DNA of 14,129 nt from Echinostoma caproni (lineage: Eukaryota > Platyhelminthes > Trematoda > Plagiorchiida > Echinostomatidae), in contig UZAN01049673.1 in NCBI GenBank assembly GCA_900618425.1, positions 1,985 to 16,113 of the forward strand, given 5' to 3'. The position numbers and the translations under genes are program-made. Of this stretch, positions 1 to 9,592 are shown in pieces. Under the pieces are notes generated by a model. It searched no databases. It was given only the letters and a program-made list of their open reading frames with translations, and was not told the DNA's origin. Numbering within the stretch: the first letter of the stretch is position 1; each line of letters begins with the position of its first letter.

Positions 1-1142
1 CGGTATATGCTAACCATACCAGACTTAAAGCTTCCTCAGTGTGTGATATGTGTTGGATCGCTTAGATTTTGCGAGAGGTTAACAGGCGATCAATAAAAAA
101 TATTTACCGGGCAGATTAAATAAATACAAGTCGTTTTATGTTATTTGTTTTGTACCCCGTGATCTGTCTATGAATAATAATACAAGGTCTGCGATGTAAG
201 AGCATTTGAAACAATACGAGTTAGGCATCTACCTATCGCTTCACATTCTTGTTCTACAGCTCCTCCTTGGGGTCACTCTGAGCCTCACTCACATTATATG
301 TGAGTAGTGTGTTTGGTACCCCATCGGTCAGCAATGAATGAGACATCCCGTAGCGGATTAGTGAATTCAGTATCGCAGCAATAGAAGATGAGAATAACCC
401 GCATTGATCAGTTTGATCAGTGTTCCGGAATCTTTCATGAAACCGTGAACTGACAACTTCAGATGATGTTTTTCGTTCTACGGAACCCGACTTCCTCACT
501 CAGTAAATAATTCCTCAGTTCGGCACTTTTATTAGTGCTATTAATAAACCCGCAAGGTTTAGTAGCTGAAAAATAAGAGCAAAAACCGAGGGGATAAAAT
601 TCTAAGCTCAGTGAATGTTGACACGGAAACCGAAATGAGTAGAGAGTAGTGGAGTAGAGAGCTTGCTACCGTATGAGAATCGTTCAAATAAAAGGTAACC
701 GAAGCGATCCCTATTGGATTGGTGGGACCGTTTCAAAGACCAGAACAGAATAGTTGGAATGGATAGGACAAAACCCATGCGTTATTTTTGATGTTCTCCC
801 TTTTTTCTGGCTAAATCCGTACAACTTTCACACCTGCTGGGTGTGTGGATGTGTTTAGATAAACAGGTCAGTGATTTCTTCCTCCGGTGGATTGCAATTT
901 TTATCGTTCTACTATCTTCTTTTTGAATCACGGATCGTGATTTCACCGCTCATCACCGCCGATCAAACACGAGCGAGAAACAATTTCGGCTCGATAGATA
1001 TCTGTCTGACCACGATCAGGGTGGAGGATTTCTGAGTTAATCGGCCCGGCAGTAACGATACGATTCACATTTATCAACGTTGCTCAAACGACCAAAAACA
1101 ACAACAACAGTGCCGCAAGGTTGTTCATTGTTTGCACACGAG
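1..1142. other. Intergenic DNA, no gene recognised
   Basis: I see no coding region in this stretch. The longest open frame (254-499, minus, 81 codons) has no recognisable motif and no homology I can name. Stops are dense in the other frames, the base composition is mixed to AT-rich, and there is no splice-and-codon pattern suggesting an exon. A short degenerate purine-rich run with repeated GTAGAG occurs near 635-662. The stretch may be old unrecognised repeat or unique intergenic sequence. Confidence 0.5.
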
Positions 1143-1144
1143 CA

Positions 1145-1178
<34 letters not shown>
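1143..1178. repeat. CA dinucleotide microsatellite
   Basis: An almost pure (CA)n tract of about 18 units with one T interruption near its start. It creates artificial open frames on both strands (Thr-His repeats one way, Cys-Val repeats the other), which should not be read as proteins. Length polymorphism between individuals is likely. Confidence 0.95.
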
Positions 1179-2697
1179 TGTGCCTCACCCCCCACACGTT
1201 TTAACGGCACACCCGCTGTTGCGTGGATACGTTTCACTCGATCGTTTGATCACGTGACATTGAGAGCTGGTAATGTTCTCTGACTCCCTCAGTCCAATGG
1301 ACTTACTACCGCGATCACCTGACACACAATAGGAGAACAGCGAGAATAAGTAACACATGAGTTTTCGCATGTCTTTCGACATGGTCAAAGTTATCCCGAA
1401 CCGGACCAGGTTGGTCGTTACGATATGCAATATTGTGCATCACTTAATCAGCGGCCTGATGCACATTTCCCAAATAAGTAGTTTAGATTTAAGGGGTATA
1501 ACGCTCCGTACAATCGCATCTAAATGACTTTTTGTTACGACTTCGTCAAAGATAGTGCCTCACGTCCTAACAACTCAACGTTTCACATCATGTGGGTAAG
1601 CGGAATAGTGTTTTGGTTGTACAGGTTGGTCCTAGCAACATGATCCTCATTTATGGAGGTTGGAAATAATGATACAGTATTTTATAACCGGTATTGATGT
1701 ATATTTTACTCCACTAATCAACCTTTCCAAAAATTTAACAACTTAATCTTAATAAATTATAAATAATTAAACCTTATTTGGTTACAATAATAAGACTCAG
1801 ATGCAAATGCACCCGGAAGATTAGATAAGTCACAATTTAGTACTAGGGCAGGATCATGTGATCAGAAACTCATTTTGTTTCATTAGCTGTTGAACAGTGT
1901 GTTCGAAGATATTGAAATAGTAAACGTTATTATCGATCGATAAAATTTCAAGCTATGTTTCTCTGACCACCAGTAAACAGAATTTCTCCATCTATCTGTA
2001 TGATTAGAATAACCTGTTTTATTGATTTCTCCGAGCTGTTCCAATTGTTGTCACACTGAGACATACTTTCTACGCTTCTCTTGAATGAGACGGTCATTGT
2101 CCTAGATGTAAACTGTTGTGTGATATTGTTCACATCACATGACTGATAAATTCACTTTACCAGTAAAAAGTATGAAACGAGAGACTGGCTTGACCTTCAT
2201 TTAACGTGATTGACTGCGGATCGATTTTACTTAGTGATGTTTTCGAACAGTCAGATAAATGCATCTTCACGAAACATAGTATGATAATTTTCAGAACTAA
2301 GAGAACGATACCAAATTTCAAGTATGTTGAAGTCTCCGGTTGAAAGGGCGGAGGGTCTGGTCCATTGGCAAAATTGTCCACTCCACAAATCGAAAACGCT
2401 TTGTGCACATGCTTGGATAATCACGTGTGCTATTTTAATGTCTGCTTTCTAAAAAAACACAAACAACAACAAGATTTGAAGAACCAATCTGCTAACGATC
2501 ACTGCCTCAGACTCAACTCCACATGTGAAATAACCTGTCTATGCTTGATGTGCAACGCATTTTCCGTAATGGACGAAGAATGGCCAACACGCGGGATCCG
2601 CATGGAATACCGTACAAGGAAAATGCTGGTCGGGGTTGAGGGGATTAGACAGGCAGATTGGACGATTACAATAGGAGCGATAAGTTTATGGCAGTAT
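1179..2697. other. Intergenic DNA, no gene recognised
   Basis: About 1.5 kb without a supportable gene. Open frames such as 2365-2742 (plus, 125 codons) and 2157-2408 (minus) overlap each other and show no domain signature. The carboxyl end of the 125-codon frame is simply translated AT-rich repeat (Tyr/Asn/Ile rich). Very AT-rich patches occur near 1735-1790. No tRNA, rRNA or recognisable mobile-element motif was found by eye. Confidence 0.5.
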
Positions 2698-2790
2698 ATT
2701 ATAATAGATGTATTATATAATAATTATTATTATACATGGTGATAATATATATTGCACATATTTATGAAGTTAATATATTAAAGGAGTAAA
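2698..2790. repeat. AT-rich low-complexity tract
   Basis: A nearly pure A/T stretch with irregular TAAT, ATTATT and ATATAT repeats. It ends just before the first recognisable codons of the Penelope-like relic at 2799, so the 5' truncation point of that element lies at or inside this tract. Confidence 0.8.
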
Positions 2791-2798
2791 AAGAAAGA

Positions 2799-3403
2799 TA
2801 CCTCCTCAGAGTATTTTCTCGCAATGGCTACACCACAATTTCATCAAAAGATCTCTGACTCAAACAAAGAAAGAAAAAAACGGACGGAGAATCGGGAACA
2901 AGAACGACCCTGCCATACATCAAGGACGTTTCGCAAATGACAGCTAGACTGCTCAGATCATATGGAATCAAACTCGCCCACAAACCAACCGCCTGTCTAA
3001 GGAGACTTCTGTCAAAACCAAAGGACAGAACAATGAGGTAAGACAAGAGCAGCGTTATCTATAAAACAAACTACAAGAACCGTCCAAAACACTATATCGG
3101 ACAAACTGGAAGAAAACTGTAAACAAGGATCAGTGAACCTCACTCGATGTCAGGGGACATGACCCACTATCTTTGATTTCCCTCCACGATGATCGAGAAG
3201 GACATCAGTTTGACTTCGATTCAGTGAAAATTATCGACCAAGCCCGGTCAAGGCAGGCCAGAGAATTTATCGAGGCTCGGCACTCTTCAAAGAATTCGAT
3301 AAACAGGTATATCGAGCTGGATCACGTGTATACATACGCCAATGCAACTCAAGGATCAAATGACGCAACAGAGATCGTCGGACAGAAGCCGCAATCAGGA
3401 TGA
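2799..3403 (+). pseudogene. Penelope-like element relic: RT tail plus GIY-YIG endonuclease
   Basis: Penelope-like elements encode a reverse transcriptase followed by a GIY-YIG nuclease that nicks the insertion target. This relic starts in the RT thumb (YLLRVFSRNGYTT, 2799-2837). It passes through the conserved linker (LPYIKDVSQMTARLL from 2910, then GIKLAHKPTACLRRLL) and enters the nuclease with HYIGQTGR (3090-3113). It then changes frame near 3140 and continues as GHQFDFDSVKII and EFIEARHSSKNSINRYIELD to about 3337. The YIG signature, the Arg of TGR and the Glu of IEARH (3272-3274), which match the family's catalytic positions, are still readable. In-frame stops lie at 2856, 3039 and 3120; with the frameshift, the copy is dead. 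The frame stays open to 3403 with no further motif and is followed by a C-rich tract (3410-3447). The RT catalytic core is missing upstream. Family assignment is from remembered conserved blocks, not a search. Confidence 0.87.
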
Positions 3404-3407
3404 AAGA

Positions 3408-3447
3408 ACAACCTCCTCCCCTCCCCTCCCACCCCTACCCCCTCTTA
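3408..3447 (+). repeat. Pyrimidine-rich (CCTCC/CCCCT) tract
   Basis: A strand-asymmetric C/T-rich run lying just after the endonuclease frame of the Penelope-like relic. It could be the translated proline-rich carboxyl linker of the original protein or simple untranslated sequence; the sequence alone does not decide this. Confidence 0.7.
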
Positions 3448-3520
3448 GCAGTTTGAAGACGAACCGGAATCGAACGCAATGAGAACAAGGGGGCCAAACT
3501 AGTCGGTGAAGAAGACCACA

Positions 3521-3570
3521 AGCACTGATAATGTCACCTCGGTCGGTAATGGAACGTTTTCAAACGAATT
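3521..3570 (+). ncRNA. Decayed hammerhead ribozyme-like motif of the PLE
   Basis: Penelope-like elements of many animals are known to carry hammerhead ribozymes in their terminal repeats. Here the order of parts matches one. A box-1-like CTGATAA (3525-3531; consensus CTGATGA) is followed by stem-II strand GTCACC (3533-3538), loop TCGGTC, and the partner GGTAAT (3545-3550; three of six pairs kept, including both G-C pairs next to the loop). Next comes a box-2-like GGAAC (3551-3555; consensus GAAAC) and a perfect CGTTT/AAACG stem III with a two-base loop (3555-3566). Both core boxes carry a substitution and the expected cleavage triplet is not directly after stem III, so it is probably inactive. 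It lies about 120 bp after the endonuclease frame, where the 3' repeat of such an element would be. It could be chance, but the ordered match beside a PLE makes homology more likely. Confidence 0.5.
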
Positions 3571-4387
3571 GTCAAACTCGACCAAATGAGAGTTTATTCT
3601 TTCCATCAACCTAGAAAAATATGTCACCACACGATGTTCATTACGCTCAAATACAATCACACACTGATTTAGTCCACTGTTCTGTATAAAGTTTCACAAT
3701 TCCACTCCTTTTTTAGATCACAGAATTGTTCAACCATTCATCACTGGTGTGACAACTTGATCAGCCAATCAGCACTCTGACTGGGTTGTTCACACGCGCA
3801 CACAGAGGTCACGCTGTTTCATGATGTATCGGAGGCGTTGATATGATGAATTTGTCGGGTTAATAATGAAGCGTTAGCTGTTTCCTTGTACTCATTACGT
3901 TATCTACCTGCATTATTTTGTGCGTCTGCATGTGTGAAGGGGGGGGGGTGGTTGTCATGTAACATGCTGAGTATCAAATATCAAGTAGTGAGTACGATGC
4001 GAATCAAAATTCGATAGAATCATTCCCCGATAGTCATCCATCCCTGATTCACATAGATTTGACAGGAACAGATGGGAATGATCCGGTTGCGTTTATTTAT
4101 CGTTGAAACTCAAAAAGTGACTCAGAGTGTGTATGTGTGTGTGTGTGTTCACCTCACTAACTACATATGAATTCGGATACTACTTGAATTAGCAACTCCC
4201 AGTGCTCACTTAGTTCAGCTGATGTTCCAAATTCCATCTTTCATGCAGGTTTTACCTACTACAAACTTGCATTGCGTGAATTATCGAGGACAGGCTATTT
4301 TTCACAACGTAACTAATAACAATTCAATAACATACTTCTATTTGTAAGTGCACACGGACCATAGGGACGTATGATCTCGAGTTCAAA
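3571..4387. other. Intergenic DNA with simple repeats
   Basis: No gene recognised. The first 60-80 bases may be residual 3' sequence of the Penelope-like element. A ten-base G run sits at 3939-3948 and a GT microsatellite at 4125-4149. The rest is mixed sequence with stops in all frames. Confidence 0.5.
4125..4149. repeat. GT dinucleotide microsatellite
   Basis: A short (GT)n tract with one TA interruption; the complement type of the CA tract at 1143-1178. Confidence 0.9.
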
Positions 4388-4403
4388 TTATATATATATA
4401 TAT
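4388..4403. repeat. TA dinucleotide microsatellite
   Basis: A pure (TA)8 run. It precedes a longer degenerate AT tract about 85 bp downstream; together they sit upstream of the second Penelope-like relic. Confidence 0.9.
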
Positions 4404-4487
4404 GACACTGTTGCAAACAACGGTGTTGGCTGTTATTTTATAGTTCGGGTAGTATAACTTGATGTTTAGTTATTCGCCGACTTAGCA

Positions 4488-4554
4488 ATTATATATATAT
4501 AATAGATATAATGTGTAATGTATAATATTATATATATATAATATAATATATACA
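4488..4554. repeat. Degenerate TA-rich repeat tract
   Basis: Successive (AT)n blocks separated by short A/T/G interruptions, self-complementary throughout and so hairpin-prone on either strand. It ends about 45 bp before the first recognisable codons of the second Penelope-like relic. Confidence 0.9.
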
Positions 4555-4599
4555 TTTATGGCAAACCGGGAGAGGAAGATCAGCGATAGTCTCACCAGT

Positions 4600-5564
4600 A
4601 ATGTTTTGTACAAACGAGTCGTGGACGATGTGTTGCTCATAGTAGAATCAAAGGCGGAGGCGTTGAACTTAGTCCCAAGTGTGAATAACGCCATTCAAAT
4701 ATAAAGTTCACAATGGAATATGAAGAAAATAACGCCTTGTCCTTCCTGGATGTAAAAGTCCAACGGAGGACCACCGATGGAAGCCTTGGTCGATCTGTTC
4801 ATCGAAGACACACGTGGGCGGGTCAATAGCTGCATTTTACCAGCTTCGTCTCCATCCGTCACAAACGAGGGCTAGTGAGGACACTTTATAACCGTATGAG
4901 AAAAAATTGTACGCCTGATAACATCGCAGATGAAATGCTAAAACCGAATAGCACTCTCCAGGATAATGGTTACCCGAGCTCATTCATGAAAAGGTATAGC
5001 ATTGCACGTCCAAACGTAGAGGGACCGATATCCGAAGTGTATGTAAGGTTGTCCTACAAGGTCGTTCAAGGTCGATGATGTGAGTAATTTGTCGGAGCAC
5101 CGCCTAAGCTCGTCGATCAAACGCAAATTCAACACAGCCAAACAAGTTTTCGTTTATATATGTGACAGAATACCGGCCCCTCCGGTCGAGCAACCGCTTT
5201 CGTAGTATGCTAAATCCTATCAATTGTACCAATTCTTCTTTGAGTACTCGGCCACCTACCCAGGCAGAGCCGAGCGGCAGCTTAGACAAAGAGTAGTCGA
5301 ACACATCCCTGTGTAGGTCAGCATACTGAAGAAAGAATCCTGACTGAATGATCAGGGTCAAAGGTCAATCCAACACCGCACACTAGCGTTATTGATCGCT
5401 CGTCACGTGCTAGAGACTAGGCATTAGCATTCAAAAGTGTCGTCATCACGCAAAACTCTCGATTGCTCCAGTTTGCAGAGGCGATTGCTATAAAACGGTG
5501 GAAGCCTGAATTGTGCAAGCAGAGAGTTATTTGTAACTCTAGCCCCACATTGGTAGAGAGATGA
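4600..5564 (+). pseudogene. Second Penelope-like relic: RT catalytic end plus endonuclease
   Basis: This copy starts at the RT catalytic motif: the family's usual YVDD reads VVDD here (4618-4629), followed by VLLIVESKAEALNL. After a frameshift near 4690 come NIKFTMEYEENNALSFLDVK, TWAGQ-stop-LHFTSF (stop at 4827) and HKRGLVRTLYNRMRK, typical of the PLE RT and thumb. After another frameshift near 5040 the connector reads LSSSIKRKF and IPAPPVEQP, then a degraded nuclease follows with YPGRAERQLRQRVVEH where YIGR is expected. Its tail, RLLQFAEAIAIKRWKPELCK, runs in a third frame to the stop at 5562. Extra stops lie near 5203 and 5317. The linker and nuclease differ clearly from the 2799-3403 copy, so it belongs to another PLE lineage. 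The block order and spacing make the assignment firm; the exact subfamily is unknown. Confidence 0.87.
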
Positions 5565-6326
5565 ACGCAGATAACGCCAACAGCTCATCCGCGGTAAATG
5601 TTATATTTTAGTTTTCATTATATTCTTTGGCTGTAGCATGTACCTAAAGAGATAAAGCGAAATCTTTCCGGAAAGAAATTGTGCAACACTGTGCTGCTGT
5701 GTTCTTTATTCAAGTTCATATTGGGAAGAGGCTGTTTCAATTATACCATATCGTCCATTCACGATTACTCCAGTCCGAAAATGTTTTCAACAGGGTTTCA
5801 GTTGCGGGGAACTCTCACCATGTATCTGATTACATAACGAATAAGGAAGGCTAAGAGCAGTCACTTCTTAGGTGGAAATCCTACGGACGATATTGGCTAC
5901 ATTTTCAGTTGGCTTCCAATGAGATAGGGAAGAAGGTGTAGAGTTAACTTGATATTGTATATTCCAATGCTAAACATAAGGTATCGTATGCAATGCTTAT
6001 GAAGATCCGCGACAGCTCCCTGTGCAGTGATAGTAGTGAACGTTCGTTTACCGCTGGTATTTGATCACATCTCTCTCATCATCAATCGCGCACACGAAGG
6101 GAGAAAGCGATTGCCACAGATGAACATTTATGATAGTATAGTATGCAGGACTGACCACAGTTCTGAATCCACTCGCAATCCACTGGCAGATTGATCCCGG
6201 GCAATGCAAGCCGAGTTCTTATGCAAGTGGCGTCTTCACAAAAGGCCGCACAATCCCTGACCACTCACTGACGCTCTCAATACACGGGTAGGACACACTT
6301 CTCACAGTAGGTTCTCCGTGAAGGAG
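5565..6326. other. Intergenic DNA, no gene recognised
   Basis: The first bases may be 3' untranslated sequence of the Penelope-like relic. The best open frame (6082-6264, minus, 60 codons) shows no motif I recognise. It lies directly beyond the 3' end of the LTR-like repeat, where a gag remnant might be expected, but I could not match it to gag. Confidence 0.45.
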
Positions 6327-6785
6327 TTTGTAGTAATTGTATTAATAATTGTAGTAGTACGCAATGAACGCGGAATACGAATCACTGATTAGCAATCACG
6401 GGCATCACGTAAGCACAGGTACTTGCACGTAATACCCCATGAAACGGAGACACGAGGAAAACGCCCCGGGAGTAGTAGTTTGTTTATTGAAAAAAATTAA
6501 GGGGATTAAATAATATATAAAAAAAATAAATTCAGTGATCATCCAAGCCTCCGCCAATCGCGTGCTAGCATTTCAGGCGTTGTTCAGCCTCTGTCTGGGC
6601 CGCACGGTTTCTGATTAGTTGATACAATCGGCCTATGATATGTGGTCCAGAAGTTGTGGCACGCACGCACTTCACTGACGTCCCCCGGGAAGCTTGATTG
6701 ATTACAGTTGTCCTAAAACTGTAACGTGTCGCTCCAGGTTGTGTCATCTCGCATGTGGGGATCACCACAGGGGCTTTCAAACAAC
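6327..6785 (-). mobile_element. LTR-like interspersed repeat, copy A (probable solo LTR)
   Basis: This segment matches the reverse complement of about 13375-13805 over most of its length, at roughly 75-85% identity by eye in the best block (6543-6740). Shared landmarks are AGGGGATTAAATAAT beside an A-rich run, the block around GTCTGGG and TTTCTGATT, GTTGATACAATCG, GTGGCACGCACGC, AAGCTTGATTGA and TTGTCCTAAAACTGT. On the minus strand it ends at low coordinates with a run of ACTAC/ACAAT words like the other copy. The copy at 13239-13812 is followed by a gag-like start, so the repeat is best read as a Gypsy-type LTR, here without an internal region. Its 5' part (above 6785) is not matched and may be deleted or replaced. 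A SINE or MITE is the alternative. Confidence 0.65.
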
Positions 6786-7849
6786 CTGTAAGACAGAGAA
6801 CATACAAAAAGGAACCATGAACCAAAACGTCCAGTGAGGCATGGACACGACTCACAATCAAATCAAAATGGCTGCGCCGGTATCTTCACTACATATATGT
6901 GCACTTTAGGAATGACCTTGGCAAAAGTAAACCGAATGATGTATAAAAACCGCAGTCATTTGAGTAAATGGAAGACAAGTGTAATGTGCGAAATCTGGAC
7001 GGAAATGCTTACGTACTATGACGTTTTGGCTCCAAAATTGGAGTTGACATTACGGTCTTTATTTAGGAGATAAAGGTGAACAATTAACTCCAACACTCAT
7101 CCTTGAACAATAACTACTAATCAATCTTAAAAATTTCTGTCCTTGCAATTTCTGATTCGAATACTGACTATTTTGAGGTTTTCCTTATCCGCTTGCTGTT
7201 CCTGCCTGCCTCGGTTATCTAACACAAGCAAAACTGTATTTATCCAATCAAATGTTTATACTTTATCGGGGTATATGTCCAACCACCTGGTACATGTCTA
7301 AAATAAAACTACTGCGTGGGCGTTTGTTTTCTCCAAAACGGTTTCGTGTGTTCTACTGACTGGAATGATGGTAAACGTAAACGAGCGTTGGGAAGATCAG
7401 ATCTGATTGATGGAAGTCAGGCACGAGTTTGATCAATGCGTGTAAAGTAAATCCCGTAAACGTTCTATCTGTTCACGTGACCTAATGGCCAGTAGCGATG
7501 AACTGTGAAATTTCTAGCAAAAGAAACAAATACAAATTTGTCCGTTTGGAGAACTAAATTGAAAATATGATCAGTGATATCTACGCACGTGCTACTACTC
7601 TACTCTGTCAGTAGTTTCAGTATAATCGATGCCCCAAGTTTGCGATTATTTTATGATTATGGCGTACAAATTTACGAGCAAACAAACAGCAACAAGAAAT
7701 CATTCAGTCCACAATTGTGCGAGACGCGCAATTCAATAATTGGAATGACATTCCCAATCAGTCAACGGAATGTGCAACACTACGACCCAAGTAGATAGTC
7801 ACGCATATAGCGAAAATATCAACTGGATTAGTCAACTCAAAAATTATTT
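6786..7849. other. Intergenic DNA, no gene recognised
   Basis: About 1 kb with no supportable gene. Open frames 6834-7073 and 7574-7798 (plus) carry no recognisable domain. A TATAAAAA word occurs at 6942-6949, but nothing downstream resembles a gene, so I do not call a promoter. Confidence 0.5.
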
Positions 7850-7871
7850 AATTCATCCTAATAGATGAATT
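7850..7871 (-). repeat. Perfect 8-bp inverted repeat (hairpin) in the CR1 3' region
   Basis: AATTCATC and GATGAATT flank a six-base loop. The structure lies about 115 bp beyond the stop codon of the minus-strand CR1-like relic. CR1/L2-type elements are known to end in a stem-loop recognised by their reverse transcriptase, followed by short repeats. Position and form fit that, but the terminal short repeats are not evident. Confidence 0.4.
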
Positions 7872-7985
7872 TTCAGCTTCTTGCACTCCAGGATCATTTA
7901 TCATCACATAAAGTCACAAAGAAAAAGTGAAAAAAACAGCATCGTAAATTCAAAGGAATGTGGCGTAAAACTTTGAAAATGGATG

Positions 7986-8665
7986 TCAATTGCGTAGGAA
8001 ATTCAAAAATGTTTCTTTAACGGATGCCTTTCGAGCCAGAAATCTCGAAAGATCGGGGTTGACGACCAAACGGTAGACAGTGGTGCGAGCAGATATCACG
8101 TTATAACGACATCTAGTTGCAGAAGTGGATATGCATTGTTTAGGTTGTGTGTGTAATGAGTGAGTTATGTCTGACAGAATATTGTTATCGCAAGTTATCG
8201 TAAGAGGTAAAATGTTTATCGGCGATAAGGTTAAGCAAGTGCAAATAAGGAATACCGCTAGTGCGAGAAATAATTTTAATCGATCGGTGTAGAATTATGT
8301 CACCTTTAGCTCTAAGACCGGCAACTAAAACTGGGGAGCAGTAGAGAAGATGAGTAACAACACAAGGAAATACAAATCGAGTGAGTGAATACAGTGGAAC
8401 TTTCAACGAACGCATGCGGGAATTAAAGAAACACAATCGTCGAATCTTTACAAAAGTAGAATTTAAATGTGAGGTCCAGGTGAGATCTTAGGAGATAGTA
8501 ACACCGCGTAATTGTAAAGAATGTACTGTGGGAACAGGTTGGTTGTCAACACAGAGTGCAGAACAATTTCTTTCAAAAGAATGTAGCCGTTCTCCTTTGG
8601 CTAGTGAGACAGTGACATCCCTAAATTTGGAGGCATCGAGAGATAACTAGGAAGACGAAGACCAT
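7986..8665 (-). pseudogene. CR1-like non-LTR retroelement relic, RT carboxyl half
   Basis: The minus strand reads from the end of the RT core into the thumb and carboxyl tail. It begins with KFRDVTVSLAKGERL, then VDNQPVPTVHSLQLRGVTIS-stop-DLTWTSHL, which corresponds to the LGVxL...LxW block of RT domain 7. Next comes the thumb block TRFVFPCVVTHLLYCSPVLV, then KIISRTSGIPYLHLLNLIAD, the characteristic CR1-type thumb. The tail SRFLARKASVKETFLNFL ends at the stop at 7986-7988. The breaks include a stop in place of Ser in the domain-7 block and a stop or frameshift just after YDNLR near 8185. The catalytic YADD part is missing upstream, where the element stops against a TA microsatellite. It is the same broad clade as the copy at 11846-12751, but their thumbs differ enough to be separate families. 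Confidence 0.85.
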
Positions 8666-8678
8666 TAGCTTAAGGCAG

Positions 8679-8711
8679 ATAATATAATATAATATATATA
8701 TATATATATAT
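8679..8711. repeat. TA-rich microsatellite
   Basis: (AATAT)n grading into a pure (TA)n run. It lies within about 15 bp of the 5' truncation point of the minus-strand CR1-like relic. Confidence 0.9.
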
Positions 8712-9592
8712 GGATAATAGAGGCGTACACTGAGTTGTGAATGTTCATGGTCACATTTCGATCCAAACTTGAACTCGTTATCAAATGTAAATCAAATGAA
8801 CCAATGAATGCGACAGTTGTCTTTTCCTGAGCTGGTGTATTGTTCATGTCTCTGCAAATCGGTGGTAATCCTACNTTAGATAATGCGTGTGAAGAAAACC
8901 ACGCTGTTCAGTTAGTGATTGCATTCGCTGTGGTAAGGTACACCTGATTGCGCCACACGATTACAAGTTTCCTATTGGCAAAAAGAGAAAACTGTAACCA
9001 ATCGCTGACCGCACACATGGTGTCACCTCACCGTTTTGGAGCACTGTGACTGGACAGCGGGTGGGGGGGGGGACGGTTCTCACCAATAAATTCCTAACTT
9101 TCCCTTCCCCCCCTAAAGGTTGGGAATTCGCTATCTCCGAAATTTCATCTAATCCAGTGGTAGACAGTTTTTAAAACTGAAACATGGCATTTTTTGTGAT
9201 TTACAAGTGTCCGAGTACTCTCCCCTGCCATACACACCATGAATATTTCCACCAATCTCNNNAATCATTGTTCTCCTTCCGTCTTTACTCAAACACTGTG
9301 TGGTGCTACAGATTTTCCGATTTCGCAATCTTCTCAGTATCACTGCTCTGGTTATAATTCTCTAAATTCCAGTTTCGGGCTTATTTAAAGAACAGTATCG
9401 AATAGTAGGTAAATAAGTTTACACAGGATGAAACACCTAATTTTCCAAACGTTTCCCCAAATTTTCCTGAACATCTCTTCGTCGGGGATCGTCAGTTCGT
9501 TCGTCCCTTATGGCATCACAATAATAAATTCATTATAATTCTACAGTCAAGCGCCGTGGAAATCCAAAAAACCCGCTTCTTTGTTTGCACAA

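Noticed and set aside
254..499. 81-codon minus-strand frame
   Set aside because: No domain, no start context, no splice pattern; length is expected by chance in this composition.
1037..1283. Overlapping open frames on both strands around 1037-1283
   Set aside because: They are translations of the CA microsatellite and flanks; the Thr-His and Cys-Val runs are repeat artefacts.
2365..2742. 125-codon plus-strand frame ending just before the first PLE relic
   Set aside because: The longest open frame of the left part, but it shows no motif and its tail is translated AT repeat; overlaps a minus-strand frame of similar quality.
4370..4400. B-box-like GAGTTCAAATT before a TA repeat
   Set aside because: No A box at the right distance and no tRNA fold.
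5565..5800. Search for a second hammerhead behind the second PLE
   Set aside because: No CTGATGA-like word paired with GAAAC at suitable spacing was found on either strand.
6082..6264. 60-codon minus frame beyond LTR-like copy A, considered as gag
   Set aside because: Sits where gag would be if copy A were a 5' LTR, but no gag-type pattern could be seen.
6942..6949. TATAAAAA as a promoter
   Set aside because: Common word in AT-rich DNA and no gene follows.
8665..8847. Minus-strand frame ending in Ile-Tyr repeats
   Set aside because: Its carboxyl end is the TA microsatellite; the rest is unrecognised and is not the upstream part of the CR1 RT.
9149..9343. 64-codon minus frame with an unknown residue
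   Set aside because: Crosses NNN, so frame continuity is not known, and no domain is visible.
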